A stretch of 43,243 bases of DNA from contig JAFWHH010000005.1 in NCBI GenBank assembly GCA_017512025.1, positions 1 through 43,243 on the forward strand, read 5' to 3'. The position numbers and the translations under genes are program-made. Positions 8,122 through 16,527 of this stretch are shown here, piece by piece. The notes under the pieces are model-generated. The model was not told the DNA's origin and made no database searches. It saw only the letters and a list, made by a program, of their open reading frames with translations. The stretch comes from Clostridia bacterium (GTDB lineage: Bacteria; Bacillota; Clostridia; TANB77; CAG-508). Position 1 is the first letter of the stretch. Each line of letters opens with the position of its first letter.

Positions 8122-9357
8122 TTATTTTTTAAAATAATCTTCATATAATTTTCTAGCTGTTTCTGGGCTATCTGTACCTTCTGCATTTTTAACTGGAGCA
8201 AATTCTTCTTCTCTCTTAACTCTTAATATTGCCATATCATCAAGCATATCAAAAGCATCAAAAATGAATGACTCGAATTTATATGCATTTGGTTTTTCTG
8301 GAACTACTAGGTTTCCATTTTCATCAATGTAGCTAGCTTTTTTATGTGCTATATGATAAGGTAGTTTTTTGTTTGCTACTTCTTCAATTGCTTTTACACT
8401 GAACATATTACAGTTAATGTGAGACTCTCCGAAAACTAACTCTCCGTTTTCATCAACTCTTTCAGCCATTTCTTTTGATATTTCTGTGTACTCAACAACA
8501 CCTGGTTTTCCATTTCTCTTGCAAAATACTCCAACTTTTTCAGCAGGATTTGCTTTTACAGTACTTTTTCCTCCAGCTGGAACATTTTGATCAATCATAA
8601 TTCCAAGAAGAATTGGATCAACCATTTTAACTAATACATTATCAACTGGTCCAACAAATGCCCACTTAATACCTTTCTTATTCATGTCATCTGTAACACC
8701 ATTCTTCTTCATTGATTCGAAAATTCCTCCATGTCCATCAGAAGCTTCTTTGATTATTCCTTTTTCGTTAATTAGAATCTTTCCAGCTTCATCAACCATT
8801 GGTAGTTTTCCTTGCTCAAAAAACATAATAGCATTTTTATCATATCCAAAGTAGTTATTCTTTTCAAAGAATGCCACAGTATCTGCGTTATTTTCTTTGC
8901 TTGTCATAATATACCATTGAATTGTAACACCATATTTCTCGCTATCAGCTTTTAAGCTATCTATTAATATTTCAAATATTGACTTGTGTGAATCTAAACC
9001 AATATCAAATGTTCCTTTTGGTCCTGTATGTCCAAGTCTTGTTCCTTGTCCTCCAGCCATTGTTACAACAGAGTATCTTCCTGCTTTGATTTCATCTTCA
9101 CCAAGTTTTAAGTATTTACTATATTCTTCTTCTGATAATTTATCTTTATCAATATATGGAATTGCTTCAATTACATCATTATTGAAATTAACTTCATGTT
9201 TCGTTGTTTCATATAAATCTGCAACTTGTGAGAAATCAATTCTTTCAACTTGATTCATTAATTCTTTCTTAGTATCATCATCAGCTCTGTTATATGCGCT
9301 TAGGATTTGCATTTGATCAGCTGATTTTAATTTTTCTTCTAGTTCGTCAATATTCAT
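8122..9357 (-). CDS. UTP:hexose-1-phosphate uridylyltransferase, eukaryotic-type UDPGP family
   Basis: The 411-aa product belongs to the UDPGP/UAP1-like family, which makes UDP-glucose, UDP-N-acetylglucosamine or UDP-galactose from UTP and a sugar-1-phosphate. The nucleotide-binding signature AGGQGTRLG is at about residues 101-109, followed by PKGTFDIGL. The segment SDGHGGIFESM and the C-terminal KFESFIFDAF are also family features. Substrate choice (glucose versus N-acetylglucosamine) cannot be read securely from the sequence. Neighbouring phosphoglucomutase favours a role downstream of glucose-1-phosphate. A GGAGG site precedes ATG 9357. Confidence 0.88.
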   Translation of the reverse strand: MNIDELEEKLKSADQMQILSAYNRADDDTKKELMNQVERIDFSQVADLYETTKHEVNFNNDVIEAIPYIDKDKLSEEEYSKYLKLGEDEIKAGRYSVVTMAGGQGTRLGHTGPKGTFDIGLDSHKSIFEILIDSLKADSEKYGVTIQWYIMTSKENNADTVAFFEKNNYFGYDKNAIMFFEQGKLPMVDEAGKILINEKGIIKEASDGHGGIFESMKKNGVTDDMNKKGIKWAFVGPVDNVLVKMVDPILLGIMIDQNVPAGGKSTVKANPAEKVGVFCKRNGKPGVVEYTEISKEMAERVDENGELVFGESHINCNMFSVKAIEEVANKKLPYHIAHKKASYIDENGNLVVPEKPNAYKFESFIFDAFDMLDDMAILRVKREEEFAPVKNAEGTDSPETARKLYEDYFKK

Positions 9358-9387
9358 AATTTCCTCCTTCTTTGTTATTATTCTGTT

Positions 9388-9416
9388 ATATTATAACAAA
9401 TACGCTTAATAGTCAA
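9388..9416 (-). promoter_or_regulatory. Promoter of the UDP-sugar pyrophosphorylase gene
   Basis: On the minus strand TTGACT (9411-9416) and TAATAT (9388-9393) are 17 nt apart; an overlapping TATAAT is at a spacing of 15. The -10 lies within the palindrome at 9385-9397. Confidence 0.6.
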
Positions 9417-9427
9417 TAAAAAATTAT

Positions 9428-9883
9428 TTATTGTGAACTAATTATGGATTCTCCCTTTGTTGTTAGTATTTTATTATATGCCCTATTGGTTAATAAATCG
9501 CTGTTTTCTGCTCCTGCGCATACGTCAAAACAATTAATTATACTCACCTTACAGTCTTTATTTTTGTAGTACTGACTGATTTTATTATTCATATCATCCA
9601 TGTATTCACCTGATCCAGCAATAATATAAATTCTCTCATTTGTGCAAAAATCTTCATCACTGATTTCCATATTCCAACTAATATCATTTATTTCATCTTT
9701 ATTACTTATTCTTAACCTATTTGTTAGCTGTTTAATTTTATCTTCAATACTATTTTCAAACTTCATATATATTCTATCTTTTTCACATAATTTTTTACTT
9801 ATAAATGGTAAGAGCATTATTGTTAGATGCCAATCACTCGCATATAAACAATATGTTTTTTCTATACAATCTTTAATTTTCAT
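9428..9883 (-). CDS. Unrecognised 151-aa protein
   Basis: A strong AAGGAGG site precedes ATG 9883. The product is soluble-looking with no clear signal peptide. It contains a beta-rich middle, ERIYIIAGSGEYMDDMN, followed by a helix and a second strand with CKVSIINCFDVCAGAEN, so it may be a small alpha/beta fold. Four to seven cysteines are scattered, with no CxxC pair. I do not recognise a family. It has its own near-consensus promoter and is divergent from spoIIR, so the 160-bp gap carries both control regions. Function unknown. Confidence 0.75.
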   Translation of the reverse strand: MKIKDCIEKTYCLYASDWHLTIMLLPFISKKLCEKDRIYMKFENSIEDKIKQLTNRLRISNKDEINDISWNMEISDEDFCTNERIYIIAGSGEYMDDMNNKISQYYKNKDCKVSIINCFDVCAGAENSDLLTNRAYNKILTTKGESIISSQ

Positions 9884-9908
9884 TTTAAAGCCTCCTTATA
9901 ATTTCAAA

Positions 9909-9937
9909 ATTCTAACACCATCATTTTGACGTGTCAA
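9909..9937 (-). promoter_or_regulatory. Near-consensus promoter of the 151-aa unknown gene
   Basis: On the minus strand TTGACA (9932-9937) is 17 nt from TAGAAT (9909-9914), with a TG one base before the -10. The -35 overlaps the palindrome TTGAC-GT-GTCAA at 9926-9937, a possible operator. Confidence 0.7.
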
Positions 9938-10047
9938 TTTAAATCGATTGTCATTTTTCGACATTATTTTACATTAGTTTGTTAAAGGCTCTTTTGTATA
10001 TTTTCCCAAATCTAGTTCATACTTTAATAAAAATCTTTGGAGGTCCT

Positions 10048-10680
10048 ATGAAAACAAGAAATACTGTTTTATTAGTTTTTTTATTATTATCTATATTATT
10101 CATTTTCTTCGTTTATTCACTTGCGAAGTCGTATTCTGATTACGTTTTTAATAATCTTTCACATAGTTTTGTTAGGTTTCATGTAGTTGCTAATAGTAAT
10201 TCAACCGAAGATCAAATCATAAAATACAAAGTACGAGATGAAATAATGAACTATGCGTCTTCGCTATTGATAAATGCAAATAGCCAAGCAGAGGCTCTAA
10301 AAATCTTATCTGATCACCTAGATGAACTTTCTGCTATTGCAGAAAGTCTAATAACTAGTGAAAATCTTAATTATTCAGTTAGAGTATCAATAGGAAAGTC
10401 CTACTTTCCAACAAAAGATTACAACTCATTTATTTTACCAGAAGGTAATTATGATGCTCTCAAAGTCGAACTTGGCGATGCCCAAGGACAAAATTGGTGG
10501 TGTGTGATGTTTCCCTCTATTTGCATTCCCCAGTACGACGATATAAATATTTCCGACAACTCTGTATCACTTCTTGAAAACACTTTGGATACTGAAGAAC
10601 TATCTATTATTTCAAAGAATAGTAATTCAGCAAATGTAAAAATAAAATTTAAACTGATAGAATTATTCGAAAATATATGA
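10048..10680 (+). CDS. spoIIR: Stage II sporulation protein R (SpoIIR)
   Basis: The 210-aa product is the secreted forespore signal that activates the SpoIIGA protease and so pro-sigma-E in the mother cell. Visible features are an N-terminal membrane or signal segment (TVLLVFLLLSILFIFFVYS), the hallmark VRFHVVANSNSTEDQIIKYK, and the QNWWCVMFPSIC block with paired cysteines. I start at ATG 10048, since GGAGG at 10039-10043 is just upstream; the longer frame from 9979 adds 23 residues without a ribosome site. It stands between a divergent unknown gene and murA. Forespore sigma-F control is expected from the family, but I could not see a convincing sigma-F promoter. Confidence 0.93.
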   Translation: MKTRNTVLLVFLLLSILFIFFVYSLAKSYSDYVFNNLSHSFVRFHVVANSNSTEDQIIKYKVRDEIMNYASSLLINANSQAEALKILSDHLDELSAIAESLITSENLNYSVRVSIGKSYFPTKDYNSFILPEGNYDALKVELGDAQGQNWWCVMFPSICIPQYDDINISDNSVSLLENTLDTEELSIISKNSNSANVKIKFKLIELFENI

Positions 10681-10686
10681 ATTTTG

Positions 10687-10715
10687 TTGTAAAAAAATGT
10701 ATTTTATGTTATATA
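10687..10715 (+). promoter_or_regulatory. Promoter of the murA-walJ-rlmH operon
   Basis: TTGTAA (10687-10692) and TATATA (10710-10715) are spaced 17 nt, with a TG element one base before the -10. It lies just after the spoIIR stop. Confidence 0.5.
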
Positions 10716-10745
10716 TAGAGAGATTATATTCGTGGAGGTATTGAA

Positions 10746-12005
10746 TTGGAAAAATTAGTTATTCAAGGTAGAACAAGATTACAAGGTGAAGTAACAATTA
10801 GCGGTGCAAAAAACGCAGCTGTTGCTTTAATTCCTGCCACATTATTAGTTAATGGTGTTTGTACATTGGAGAATGTTCCAAATATTAGTGATGTACAAAT
10901 TCAATGTGAAATATTAAAAGATTTAGGAGCAAAAGTTGAATGGGTTGATCAAAATACTGTAAAAATTGATTCATCAAACCTTAATGGTCATAAAGCTCCT
11001 CTAGATAAAACAAGTAAATTTAGAGCTTCTTACTATTTAATTGGAGCTTTATTAGGTAGATGTCATAGCGTCGAAGTTGGACTTCCTGGCGGATGTAACC
11101 TAGGAGCAAGACCAATAGATCAACATATTAAAGGTTTTGAAGCATTAGGTGCAAAAGTAAAAGTTGCAACAGGTAAAGTTTCTGCTTCAGCACAAGACCT
11201 TATCGGAGCACCGATTTACTTTGACACTGTATCAGTAGGAGCTACAATAAATGTAATGCTTGCTGCAGTTCTTGCCAAAGGTACAACAACTATTGATAAT
11301 GCTGCAAAAGAGCCACACATTGTTGATGTTGCTAACTTTTTAAACTCTATAGGGGCTGATATACGTGGTGCGGGAACTGACATTATAAAAATTAATGGTG
11401 TTGAAAAATTAAAGAGCGGTTCAACATATTCAGTTGTTCCTGATCAGATTGAAGCAGGTACATTTATGCTTGCTGCTATGGCAACACAAGGTGATATTGT
11501 CATTAAGAATTGTATAAGTGAACACTTGGACTGTTTAACAGCTAAAATAATAGAAATGGGTGGAAAGGTTGAAGAGTCTGGAGATGAGATACGTGTACGC
11601 TGCGATAAAAGACCTAAAAAAACAAATATAAAGACAGCTCCTTATCCTGGCTTTCCAACAGATTTACAAGCACAAATGGGTGTTGTTTTATCATTGGCAG
11701 AAGGTACTAGCGTTATTTCAGAAAATATTTGGGAGTCAAGATTCCAATATACTTATGAGTTAATGAAAATGGGAGCAAATATTACATCTCAAGGAAAAAC
11801 TGCTTTCTTCGAGGGTGTTGATAAATTATATGGTGCTCCTGTATCAGCAACTGACTTAAGAGCAGGTGCTGCTCTAATCATAGCCGGTCTAGCTGCTGAA
11901 GGCACAACGGAATTATACAACTTACAGCACATAGACAGAGGATATGAACATATTGAAGAAAAATTCAGAAATTTAGGTGCTAATATTATTAGAGTTAGAG
12001 ATTAG
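10746..12005 (+). CDS. murA: UDP-N-acetylglucosamine 1-carboxyvinyltransferase MurA
   Basis: The 419-aa enzyme catalyses the first committed step of peptidoglycan synthesis, transferring enolpyruvate from phosphoenolpyruvate to UDP-N-acetylglucosamine. The N-terminal GAKNAAVALI and the active-site loop PGGCNLGARPIDQH with the catalytic cysteine (the fosfomycin target) are intact at about residues 114-128. The C-terminal half has the expected PTDLQAQMG and DLRAGAALI repeats of the inside-out barrel. The start is a TTG at 10746, with GGAGG 7 nt upstream; no ATG is available in frame nearby. walJ follows after 8 nt, then rlmH, suggesting one operon. Confidence 0.96.
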   Translation: MEKLVIQGRTRLQGEVTISGAKNAAVALIPATLLVNGVCTLENVPNISDVQIQCEILKDLGAKVEWVDQNTVKIDSSNLNGHKAPLDKTSKFRASYYLIGALLGRCHSVEVGLPGGCNLGARPIDQHIKGFEALGAKVKVATGKVSASAQDLIGAPIYFDTVSVGATINVMLAAVLAKGTTTIDNAAKEPHIVDVANFLNSIGADIRGAGTDIIKINGVEKLKSGSTYSVVPDQIEAGTFMLAAMATQGDIVIKNCISEHLDCLTAKIIEMGGKVEESGDEIRVRCDKRPKKTNIKTAPYPGFPTDLQAQMGVVLSLAEGTSVISENIWESRFQYTYELMKMGANITSQGKTAFFEGVDKLYGAPVSATDLRAGAALIIAGLAAEGTTELYNLQHIDRGYEHIEEKFRNLGANIIRVRD

Positions 12006-12013
12006 GAAGTAAA

Positions 12014-12805
12014 ATGTTTAATTTTTGTAGTTTATATAGTGGTAGTAGTGGAAATAGTTTATTTATCCAAAGTGAAAATACAAATATATTAGTGGATGCA
12101 GGAGAAAGTGCAAGAAAAATAGAGAATGCACTTTCTTCTATTAATGTTGACGCAAAAAATCTAAATGCTATTTTAGTTACACATGAACATATTGATCACG
12201 TAAAAAGTTTAGGTACACTTGCAAAAAAATATAATATTCCTGTGTATGCAACAAAAGAAACATGGGAAGCAATGCCAGATCAAGCAGAAAAAATTGACCC
12301 ATCATTGCAAAATACATATGTTGCTTCTGAAGAATTCAAAATAGGTAACTTAACAATTAAACCTTTTTCAATTTCTCACGATGCTGCTAATCCATGTGGC
12401 TTTAGCATTTCTCATGGAAAAAAGCAAATGAGTATAGCAACAGACTTAGGATATGTATCAAAAGAAGTATCTGATGCTCTTGAAAAAAGTTCCTTTGTAT
12501 TGTTAGAGTCAAATTATGACCCTGAAATATTAAAGTTCTCAAGATATCCATATCCACTAAAAAGAAGAATATCTGGAGAGTTTGGTCATCTTTCAAATGG
12601 TGATGCAGCAAAACTTGTTGTTCAATTAGCTAAAAAGAATTTGAATACAGTTATGCTCGGACACCTAAGTAAAGAAAACAATTTTCCAGAACTTGCATAC
12701 AAAACAGTCGCAGATGAACTTATAAACGCAAAAATAGATTCGTCTAGTATTAATCTTTCTGTTGCAAGTCGAAATAAACCTTCTAATATTATTAATATAA
12801 AATAA
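12014..12805 (+). CDS. walJ: WalJ/YycJ-type metallo-beta-lactamase-fold hydrolase
   Basis: The 263-aa product has the metal-binding THEHIDHV motif at about residues 55-62 and the typical WalJ opening FCSLYSGSSGNSLFIQ. Family members are cytoplasmic MBL-fold proteins, possibly exonucleases, associated with cell-wall and DNA-division coordination in Firmicutes; the substrate here is unknown. A second metal-ligand region is seen in HDAANPCGF and in the MLGHLSKENN segment. It is 8 nt after murA and 10 nt before rlmH. The walJ-rlmH pairing is common in Firmicutes, although the usual walRK genes are not here. Confidence 0.9.
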   Translation: MFNFCSLYSGSSGNSLFIQSENTNILVDAGESARKIENALSSINVDAKNLNAILVTHEHIDHVKSLGTLAKKYNIPVYATKETWEAMPDQAEKIDPSLQNTYVASEEFKIGNLTIKPFSISHDAANPCGFSISHGKKQMSIATDLGYVSKEVSDALEKSSFVLLESNYDPEILKFSRYPYPLKRRISGEFGHLSNGDAAKLVVQLAKKNLNTVMLGHLSKENNFPELAYKTVADELINAKIDSSSINLSVASRNKPSNIINIK

Positions 12806-12815
12806 GGAGTTTTCT

Positions 12816-13298
12816 ATGTTACATATTAATATAGTTTGCGTTGGAAAATTAAAAGAAAAATATCTACAAGATGCTATAGCTGAGTATTCAAAACGTCTTT
12901 CAAAATATTGCATTTTTAATATTACTGAGCTATCTGATGAAAAGGTACCTGATAATCTAAATGAATCAATTATAAATAATATCAAAGAAAAAGAAGCCGA
13001 GAAAATAATCTCTCATATTGATAAAAATTCTTACGTTATGACATTAGATTTAAAAGGAAGACAATTTACCTCTGAAGAATTTTCGAAAAAAATTGAGGAC
13101 ATTTCACTGAATAGCTCAAGTAATATTACTTTCATCATTGGTGGAACTCTTGGGTTATCTGAAAATGTTTTACAACGATCTGATGAATTAATCTGCTTTT
13201 CTAAAATGACATTTCCTCATCAACTGATTAGAGTCTTCTTAGCTGAGCAATTATTCAGAGCATTTAAAATATCAAATAACGAAACTTATCATAGGTAA
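12816..13298 (+). CDS. rlmH: 23S rRNA (pseudouridine1915-N3)-methyltransferase RlmH
   Basis: The 160-aa SPOUT-class enzyme methylates pseudouridine 1915 in helix 69 of 23S rRNA. The trefoil-knot S-adenosylmethionine site is visible in TFIIGGTLGLSENVLQR, and the conserved C-terminal end KMTFPHQLIRVFLAEQLFRAF...ETYHR is complete. Length is standard. AAGGAG lies a few nt before ATG 12816. It is the last gene of the murA-walJ-rlmH run; the following convergent gap holds a possible structured RNA. Confidence 0.97.
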   Translation: MLHINIVCVGKLKEKYLQDAIAEYSKRLSKYCIFNITELSDEKVPDNLNESIINNIKEKEAEKIISHIDKNSYVMTLDLKGRQFTSEEFSKKIEDISLNSSSNITFIIGGTLGLSENVLQRSDELICFSKMTFPHQLIRVFLAEQLFRAFKISNNETYHR

Positions 13299-13311
13299 TT
13301 TTATTATTTAA

Positions 13312-13408
13312 TGTAGAGGAATAATATTTACATTTTTTGTTATAGGGGTTTGTAAATATATTCAAGAAAAGGGGGCTTTTCTATAAATTAATTTTATTTT
13401 CCTCTACA
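13312..13408. ncRNA. Possible structured RNA with a closing stem and internal hairpins
   Basis: Bases 13312-13320 pair perfectly with 13400-13408 (TGTAGAGGA/TCCTCTACA). Inside are 13324-13332 with 13351-13359 (9 bp, ATATTTACA/TGTAAATAT), 13365-13371 with 13376-13382 (7 bp, GGGG loop), and a weak 13383-13387 with 13393-13397. This would be a multibranched fold of about 97 nt. It lies between convergent genes, so it could be the 3' end of either transcript. I match it to no known family, and it is read equally well on both strands. Confidence 0.4.
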
Positions 13409-13502
13409 AAATTAAAAACGTAAATTAATTTTGAATAAAAACTATTGAATTAAATATAGTGATTTAATCTTACTTTAATGATAAGCCCTTCTATAACGTA
13501 TG

Positions 13503-14042
13503 TCAAGAAAAATCCATCGACATAATTCTACAAAATGCTACAGCAGCAAGCATTCCGACAACATCTGCGGTCAATGCTGCCGCTATTAATTTGCTCGATT
13601 TATTTACTTTTAAATTACCTGTATAAACTGCAATTGTATAAAATGTAGTTTCTGTTGCCCCCATAATTACTGCCGCAACAGTGCCTATATACGAGTCTAC
13701 TCCATATGTCTTCATGATATCTGTTGCCACACCAATTGCTCCACTTCCAGAAATCGGTCTTATTAATGCAAGTGGTATTATTTCTGAAGGAATATTTATT
13801 AAACTCAATATTGGTTTTAATATATTAGTAATCATCTGTATAAAACCAGAGCATCGTAATAGCTCTATTGAAAAAAATATTCCGATTAATGTTGGAATCA
13901 ATCTATATGTAATTTTTATTCCTTCCTCTGCCCCACTAATAAATAAATCAAACATTTCTCTTCTATCTTTTAATCCGCATATTATTATAATCATTATAAT
14001 TATCGGAATTATACAATTAGAAACACTATTGATTATATTCAT
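13503..14042 (-). CDS. spmB: Spore maturation protein B (SpmB), nucleoside-transporter-like membrane protein
   Basis: The 179-aa product is an integral membrane protein with several hydrophobic helices and a gate-like motif (IRPISGSGAIGVATDIMK, about residues 93-110) typical of SpmB. In Bacillus, SpmA and SpmB act during spore core dehydration. It lies directly behind spmA on the same strand with only one base between the two frames, so the pair is translated together. The normal length and intact motif suggest a working protein. Confidence 0.92.
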   Translation of the reverse strand: MNIINSVSNCIIPIIIMIIIICGLKDRREMFDLFISGAEEGIKITYRLIPTLIGIFFSIELLRCSGFIQMITNILKPILSLINIPSEIIPLALIRPISGSGAIGVATDIMKTYGVDSYIGTVAAVIMGATETTFYTIAVYTGNLKVNKSSKLIAAALTADVVGMLAAVAFCRIMSMDFS

Positions 14043-14043
14043 A

Positions 14044-14622
14044 TTATTTTTTCTTTCTTAATAATAGTTTTAAAGTCAACATACCTGCGATGGCTGCTGC
14101 AATCGTTGAAATCCAAACTGGCATTATTATACTAGTTGGACTGTTTGAGCCAAGGGACTTTCTAATCGTAAATATCGTCGTAGGTATTAATTGAATAGAT
14201 GCTGAATTTATCAGAATAAATAACATCATTGAATTACTCATATTCTTTTGTTCTTTATTTTCACAATCTAATTCTTTCATAGCTCTTATTCCAATAGGTG
14301 TTGCCGCATTGCCAAGTCCAAGCATATTAGAAATAATATTCATTGAAATTAAAGCTCTTAACTCTTCGTTATTTCTTGATTCTGGGAAAAGGTATTTAAT
14401 TATTGGATTCAGTACTTTAACTATAAATTTTACTGCTCGAGTACTTTTAAAAATATTTATAAGTCCACACCACAAAGCAACATTACCAAACAAAACTATA
14501 CTTAAATCTATTGCTGATTTAGATGATACAAAAATTGAGTCATTTATCTCATTTATATTTCCCGAAAAAAAAGAATAAATAATTGATACTATGATAAACC
14601 ACGGCCAAATACTATTAAGCAT
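14044..14622 (-). CDS. spmA: Spore maturation protein A (SpmA)
   Basis: The 192-aa membrane protein has an N-terminal helix (SIWPWFIIVSIIYSFFSG), the LWCGLINI helix, and the conserved SMNIISNMLGLGNAATPIGIRAM segment shared by SpmA proteins. It is needed with SpmB for proper spore core dehydration in Bacillus. ATG 14622 starts the two-gene unit. Upstream on the same strand lies the rsmI terminator (14660-14688), so spmAB should have its own promoter, which I could not define. Confidence 0.92.
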   Translation of the reverse strand: MLNSIWPWFIIVSIIYSFFSGNINEINDSIFVSSKSAIDLSIVLFGNVALWCGLINIFKSTRAVKFIVKVLNPIIKYLFPESRNNEELRALISMNIISNMLGLGNAATPIGIRAMKELDCENKEQKNMSNSMMLFILINSASIQLIPTTIFTIRKSLGSNSPTSIIMPVWISTIAAAIAGMLTLKLLLRKKK

Positions 14623-14659
14623 ATTTCCCTCACTATCAATAATTTATTCAAAAAAAAAT

Positions 14660-14688
14660 AAAAAAGAATAAAATAATTATTCTTTTTT
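14660..14688 (-). terminator. Terminator of the trmN6-rsmI unit
   Basis: A 11-bp A/T-rich stem 14660-14670 / 14678-14688 with a 7-nt loop; on the minus strand it runs into a T tract. Confidence 0.7.
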
Positions 14689-14702
14689 ATTAATCTTCTC
14701 TA

Positions 14703-15527
14703 TTATTCTTTGTCTATAAATTGCATATATATATCATTCTTTTTAACTCCATTATTCTTTGCAATTTTCTTAATTATTTCATTTTTATTTAATCCTTCTT
14801 TTTTGTATAATTCATATTGCTCTTCAATTGATAAGTTTTCTTTTTCTTCTTCCTCAACTTTTTGATTACCCTCTATTAATATAATCATTTCTCCTTTAAT
14901 ATTTTCCATTTTAGAAATAAGTTCAGATACTGTTCCTCTCAAGAAACTTTCATGTATCTTAGTAAGCTCTCTTGCAAGAACAATATTAACATCTCCCATA
15001 TTTTTATATATGTCATTTAATGTTGTAATAATTTTATGTGGAGCTTCATATAAAATTATTGTTTTATTTTCTTTCTTTAATTGTTCGAATTTATTTGCTC
15101 TAATCTTTTTATTCAGTGGCAAAAAACCATAAAATGCAAATTCTCTTGTATCAAAACCAGAACAAATTAGTGCATTAATTAACGCACAGCATCCTGGAAT
15201 AGGAACTATTGTTATATTATTCTCTATAGCTTTTTTTACTATAAACTCTCCCGGGTCAGATATTGCTGGAGTACCCGCATCTGTTATGATAGCAATATTT
15301 TCCCCATTTAATAGTTTATCGATTAAATAATCAGATTTAACCTCTTCATTGTGTCTATGATAACTAAATAATGGTTTTGATATTTCTAGGTGATTTAATA
15401 ATTTTAAACTATGTCTAGTATCCTCTGCTGCAATTAAATCAACTTCTTTTAGTACATTAATTGCTCTTAATGTTATATCCTCCAAATTTCCAATTGGAGT
15501 TGCAACAAGATATAATATTCCACTCAT
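14703..15527 (-). CDS. rsmI: 16S rRNA (cytidine1402-2'-O)-methyltransferase RsmI
   Basis: The 274-aa enzyme methylates the 2'-hydroxyl of C1402 in 16S rRNA. It shows the tetrapyrrole-methylase-type fold signatures LYLVATPIGNLEDIT at the N-terminus, AAEDTRHS, and DAGTPAISDPG at about residues 80-90. Length is normal. It starts 13 nt behind the stop of the TrmN6-like gene, so the two form an operon, a combination often seen in Firmicutes. Confidence 0.95.
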   Translation of the reverse strand: MSGILYLVATPIGNLEDITLRAINVLKEVDLIAAEDTRHSLKLLNHLEISKPLFSYHRHNEEVKSDYLIDKLLNGENIAIITDAGTPAISDPGEFIVKKAIENNITIVPIPGCCALINALICSGFDTREFAFYGFLPLNKKIRANKFEQLKKENKTIILYEAPHKIITTLNDIYKNMGDVNIVLARELTKIHESFLRGTVSELISKMENIKGEMIILIEGNQKVEEEEKENLSIEEQYELYKKEGLNKNEIIKKIAKNNGVKKNDIYMQFIDKE

Positions 15528-15540
15528 AGTATCTTCCTTT

Positions 15541-16281
15541 CTATTTTTTATTATATATTCTCAATATTTCATCTGTATAAGAGCCATCTTCGTTATAAAC
15601 ATATAATGGCTCTTCAATTTTAATAGAAGATTTTCCATTCTTAACTGCCTCAATCATTACTAGCTTACTTTCGCTACTTTGATTAGAATATACAAATCTC
15701 ATTCTCTTTGGTTCCATTTTATTCTTTCTCATTTCATACATAATATCGACTAATCTTTCTGCTCTGTGAACCATGTATATAGTTCCCTTATCTTTTAGCA
15801 TCTTGAAACTAGTCTTTATGAAATCTTCTAAACTAGCCTTTACTTCATGTCTTGAAATAAGCTTTGTTTCATTTTCATTTATCTTTCCAGAATTCATTTT
15901 TTTATAAGGTGGATTAGTTATAACCACATCATATGAGTCTATTTTTAGTTTACTTTCAAGCTCTTTAATATTACAATTAATTATCTCAAATTTGTCTTCT
16001 AACTTATTCATAATAATACTTCTATTTGCCATATCTGCAATTTCTTGTTGTATTTCAACACCAGTTATTTTATTAACTTTTGTTTTTGCAATTAGTAAAA
16101 AACCAAGTATTCCTGTTCCAGTTCCTAGATCGATAACATTCGAATTATTTTTTAGACCTTTAGCAAAGTCTGATAGTAAAACACTATCAATTCCATAACA
16201 GAATCCATCATTTTTTTGAATTATTTTAAAATTATTAATTTCTAAATCATCAATTCTTTCATTTTCTTTTAAATTATCCAC
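15541..16281 (-). CDS. TrmN6/YfiC-like N6-adenine methyltransferase (tRNA1(Val) type)
   Basis: The 246-aa product has the class I methyltransferase motif I (VIDLGTGTGILGFLL) and the N6-adenine signature NPPY (VITNPPYKK). Relatives methylate adenine 37 of tRNA-Val; the substrate here is inferred from the family. The start is probably GTG 16281, 7 nt behind a GAGG; an in-frame TTG at 16305 would place the ribosome site within the coding region. It precedes rsmI on the same strand and is divergent from the 47-codon gene at 16384. Confidence 0.88.
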   Translation of the reverse strand: MDNLKENERIDDLEINNFKIIQKNDGFCYGIDSVLLSDFAKGLKNNSNVIDLGTGTGILGFLLIAKTKVNKITGVEIQQEIADMANRSIIMNKLEDKFEIINCNIKELESKLKIDSYDVVITNPPYKKMNSGKINENETKLISRHEVKASLEDFIKTSFKMLKDKGTIYMVHRAERLVDIMYEMRKNKMEPKRMRFVYSNQSSESKLVMIEAVKNGKSSIKIEEPLYVYNEDGSYTDEILRIYNKK

Positions 16282-16383
16282 AAAACAACCTCTTCTTGTT
16301 AACAATTATTTTAATATTTAATATTATATACTAAAAGAGCTTATTTTTAAAGGTATTTAGCTTATTTTTATATTGGAGGAAAT

Positions 16384-16527
16384 ATGATTAATAAAAAATG
16401 TATACAAAAAAAATCAAATAGTAATCCATTCAGATCACTATTTGAAGTTGAATGTTTTTTACGAAACATTGGTAAAATAAAAGATATTATTTGTATATCA
16501 AAAAAATGCAAAAAATTTAATAAATGA
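16384..16527 (+). CDS. Small 47-aa cysteine-containing protein, unknown
   Basis: A consensus GGAGG (16375-16379) lies 4 nt before ATG 16384, and the frame runs 47 codons to TGA 16525-16527. The product is strongly basic with four cysteines (residues 6, 24, 37 and 42) and no membrane helix. It may be a small metal- or nucleic-acid-binding protein, but I recognise no family. Its stop codon abuts the stop of the convergent GerMN gene (16528) with no base between. The main support is the ribosome site. Confidence 0.55.
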   Translation: MINKKCIQKKSNSNPFRSLFEVECFLRNIGKIKDIICISKKCKKFNK

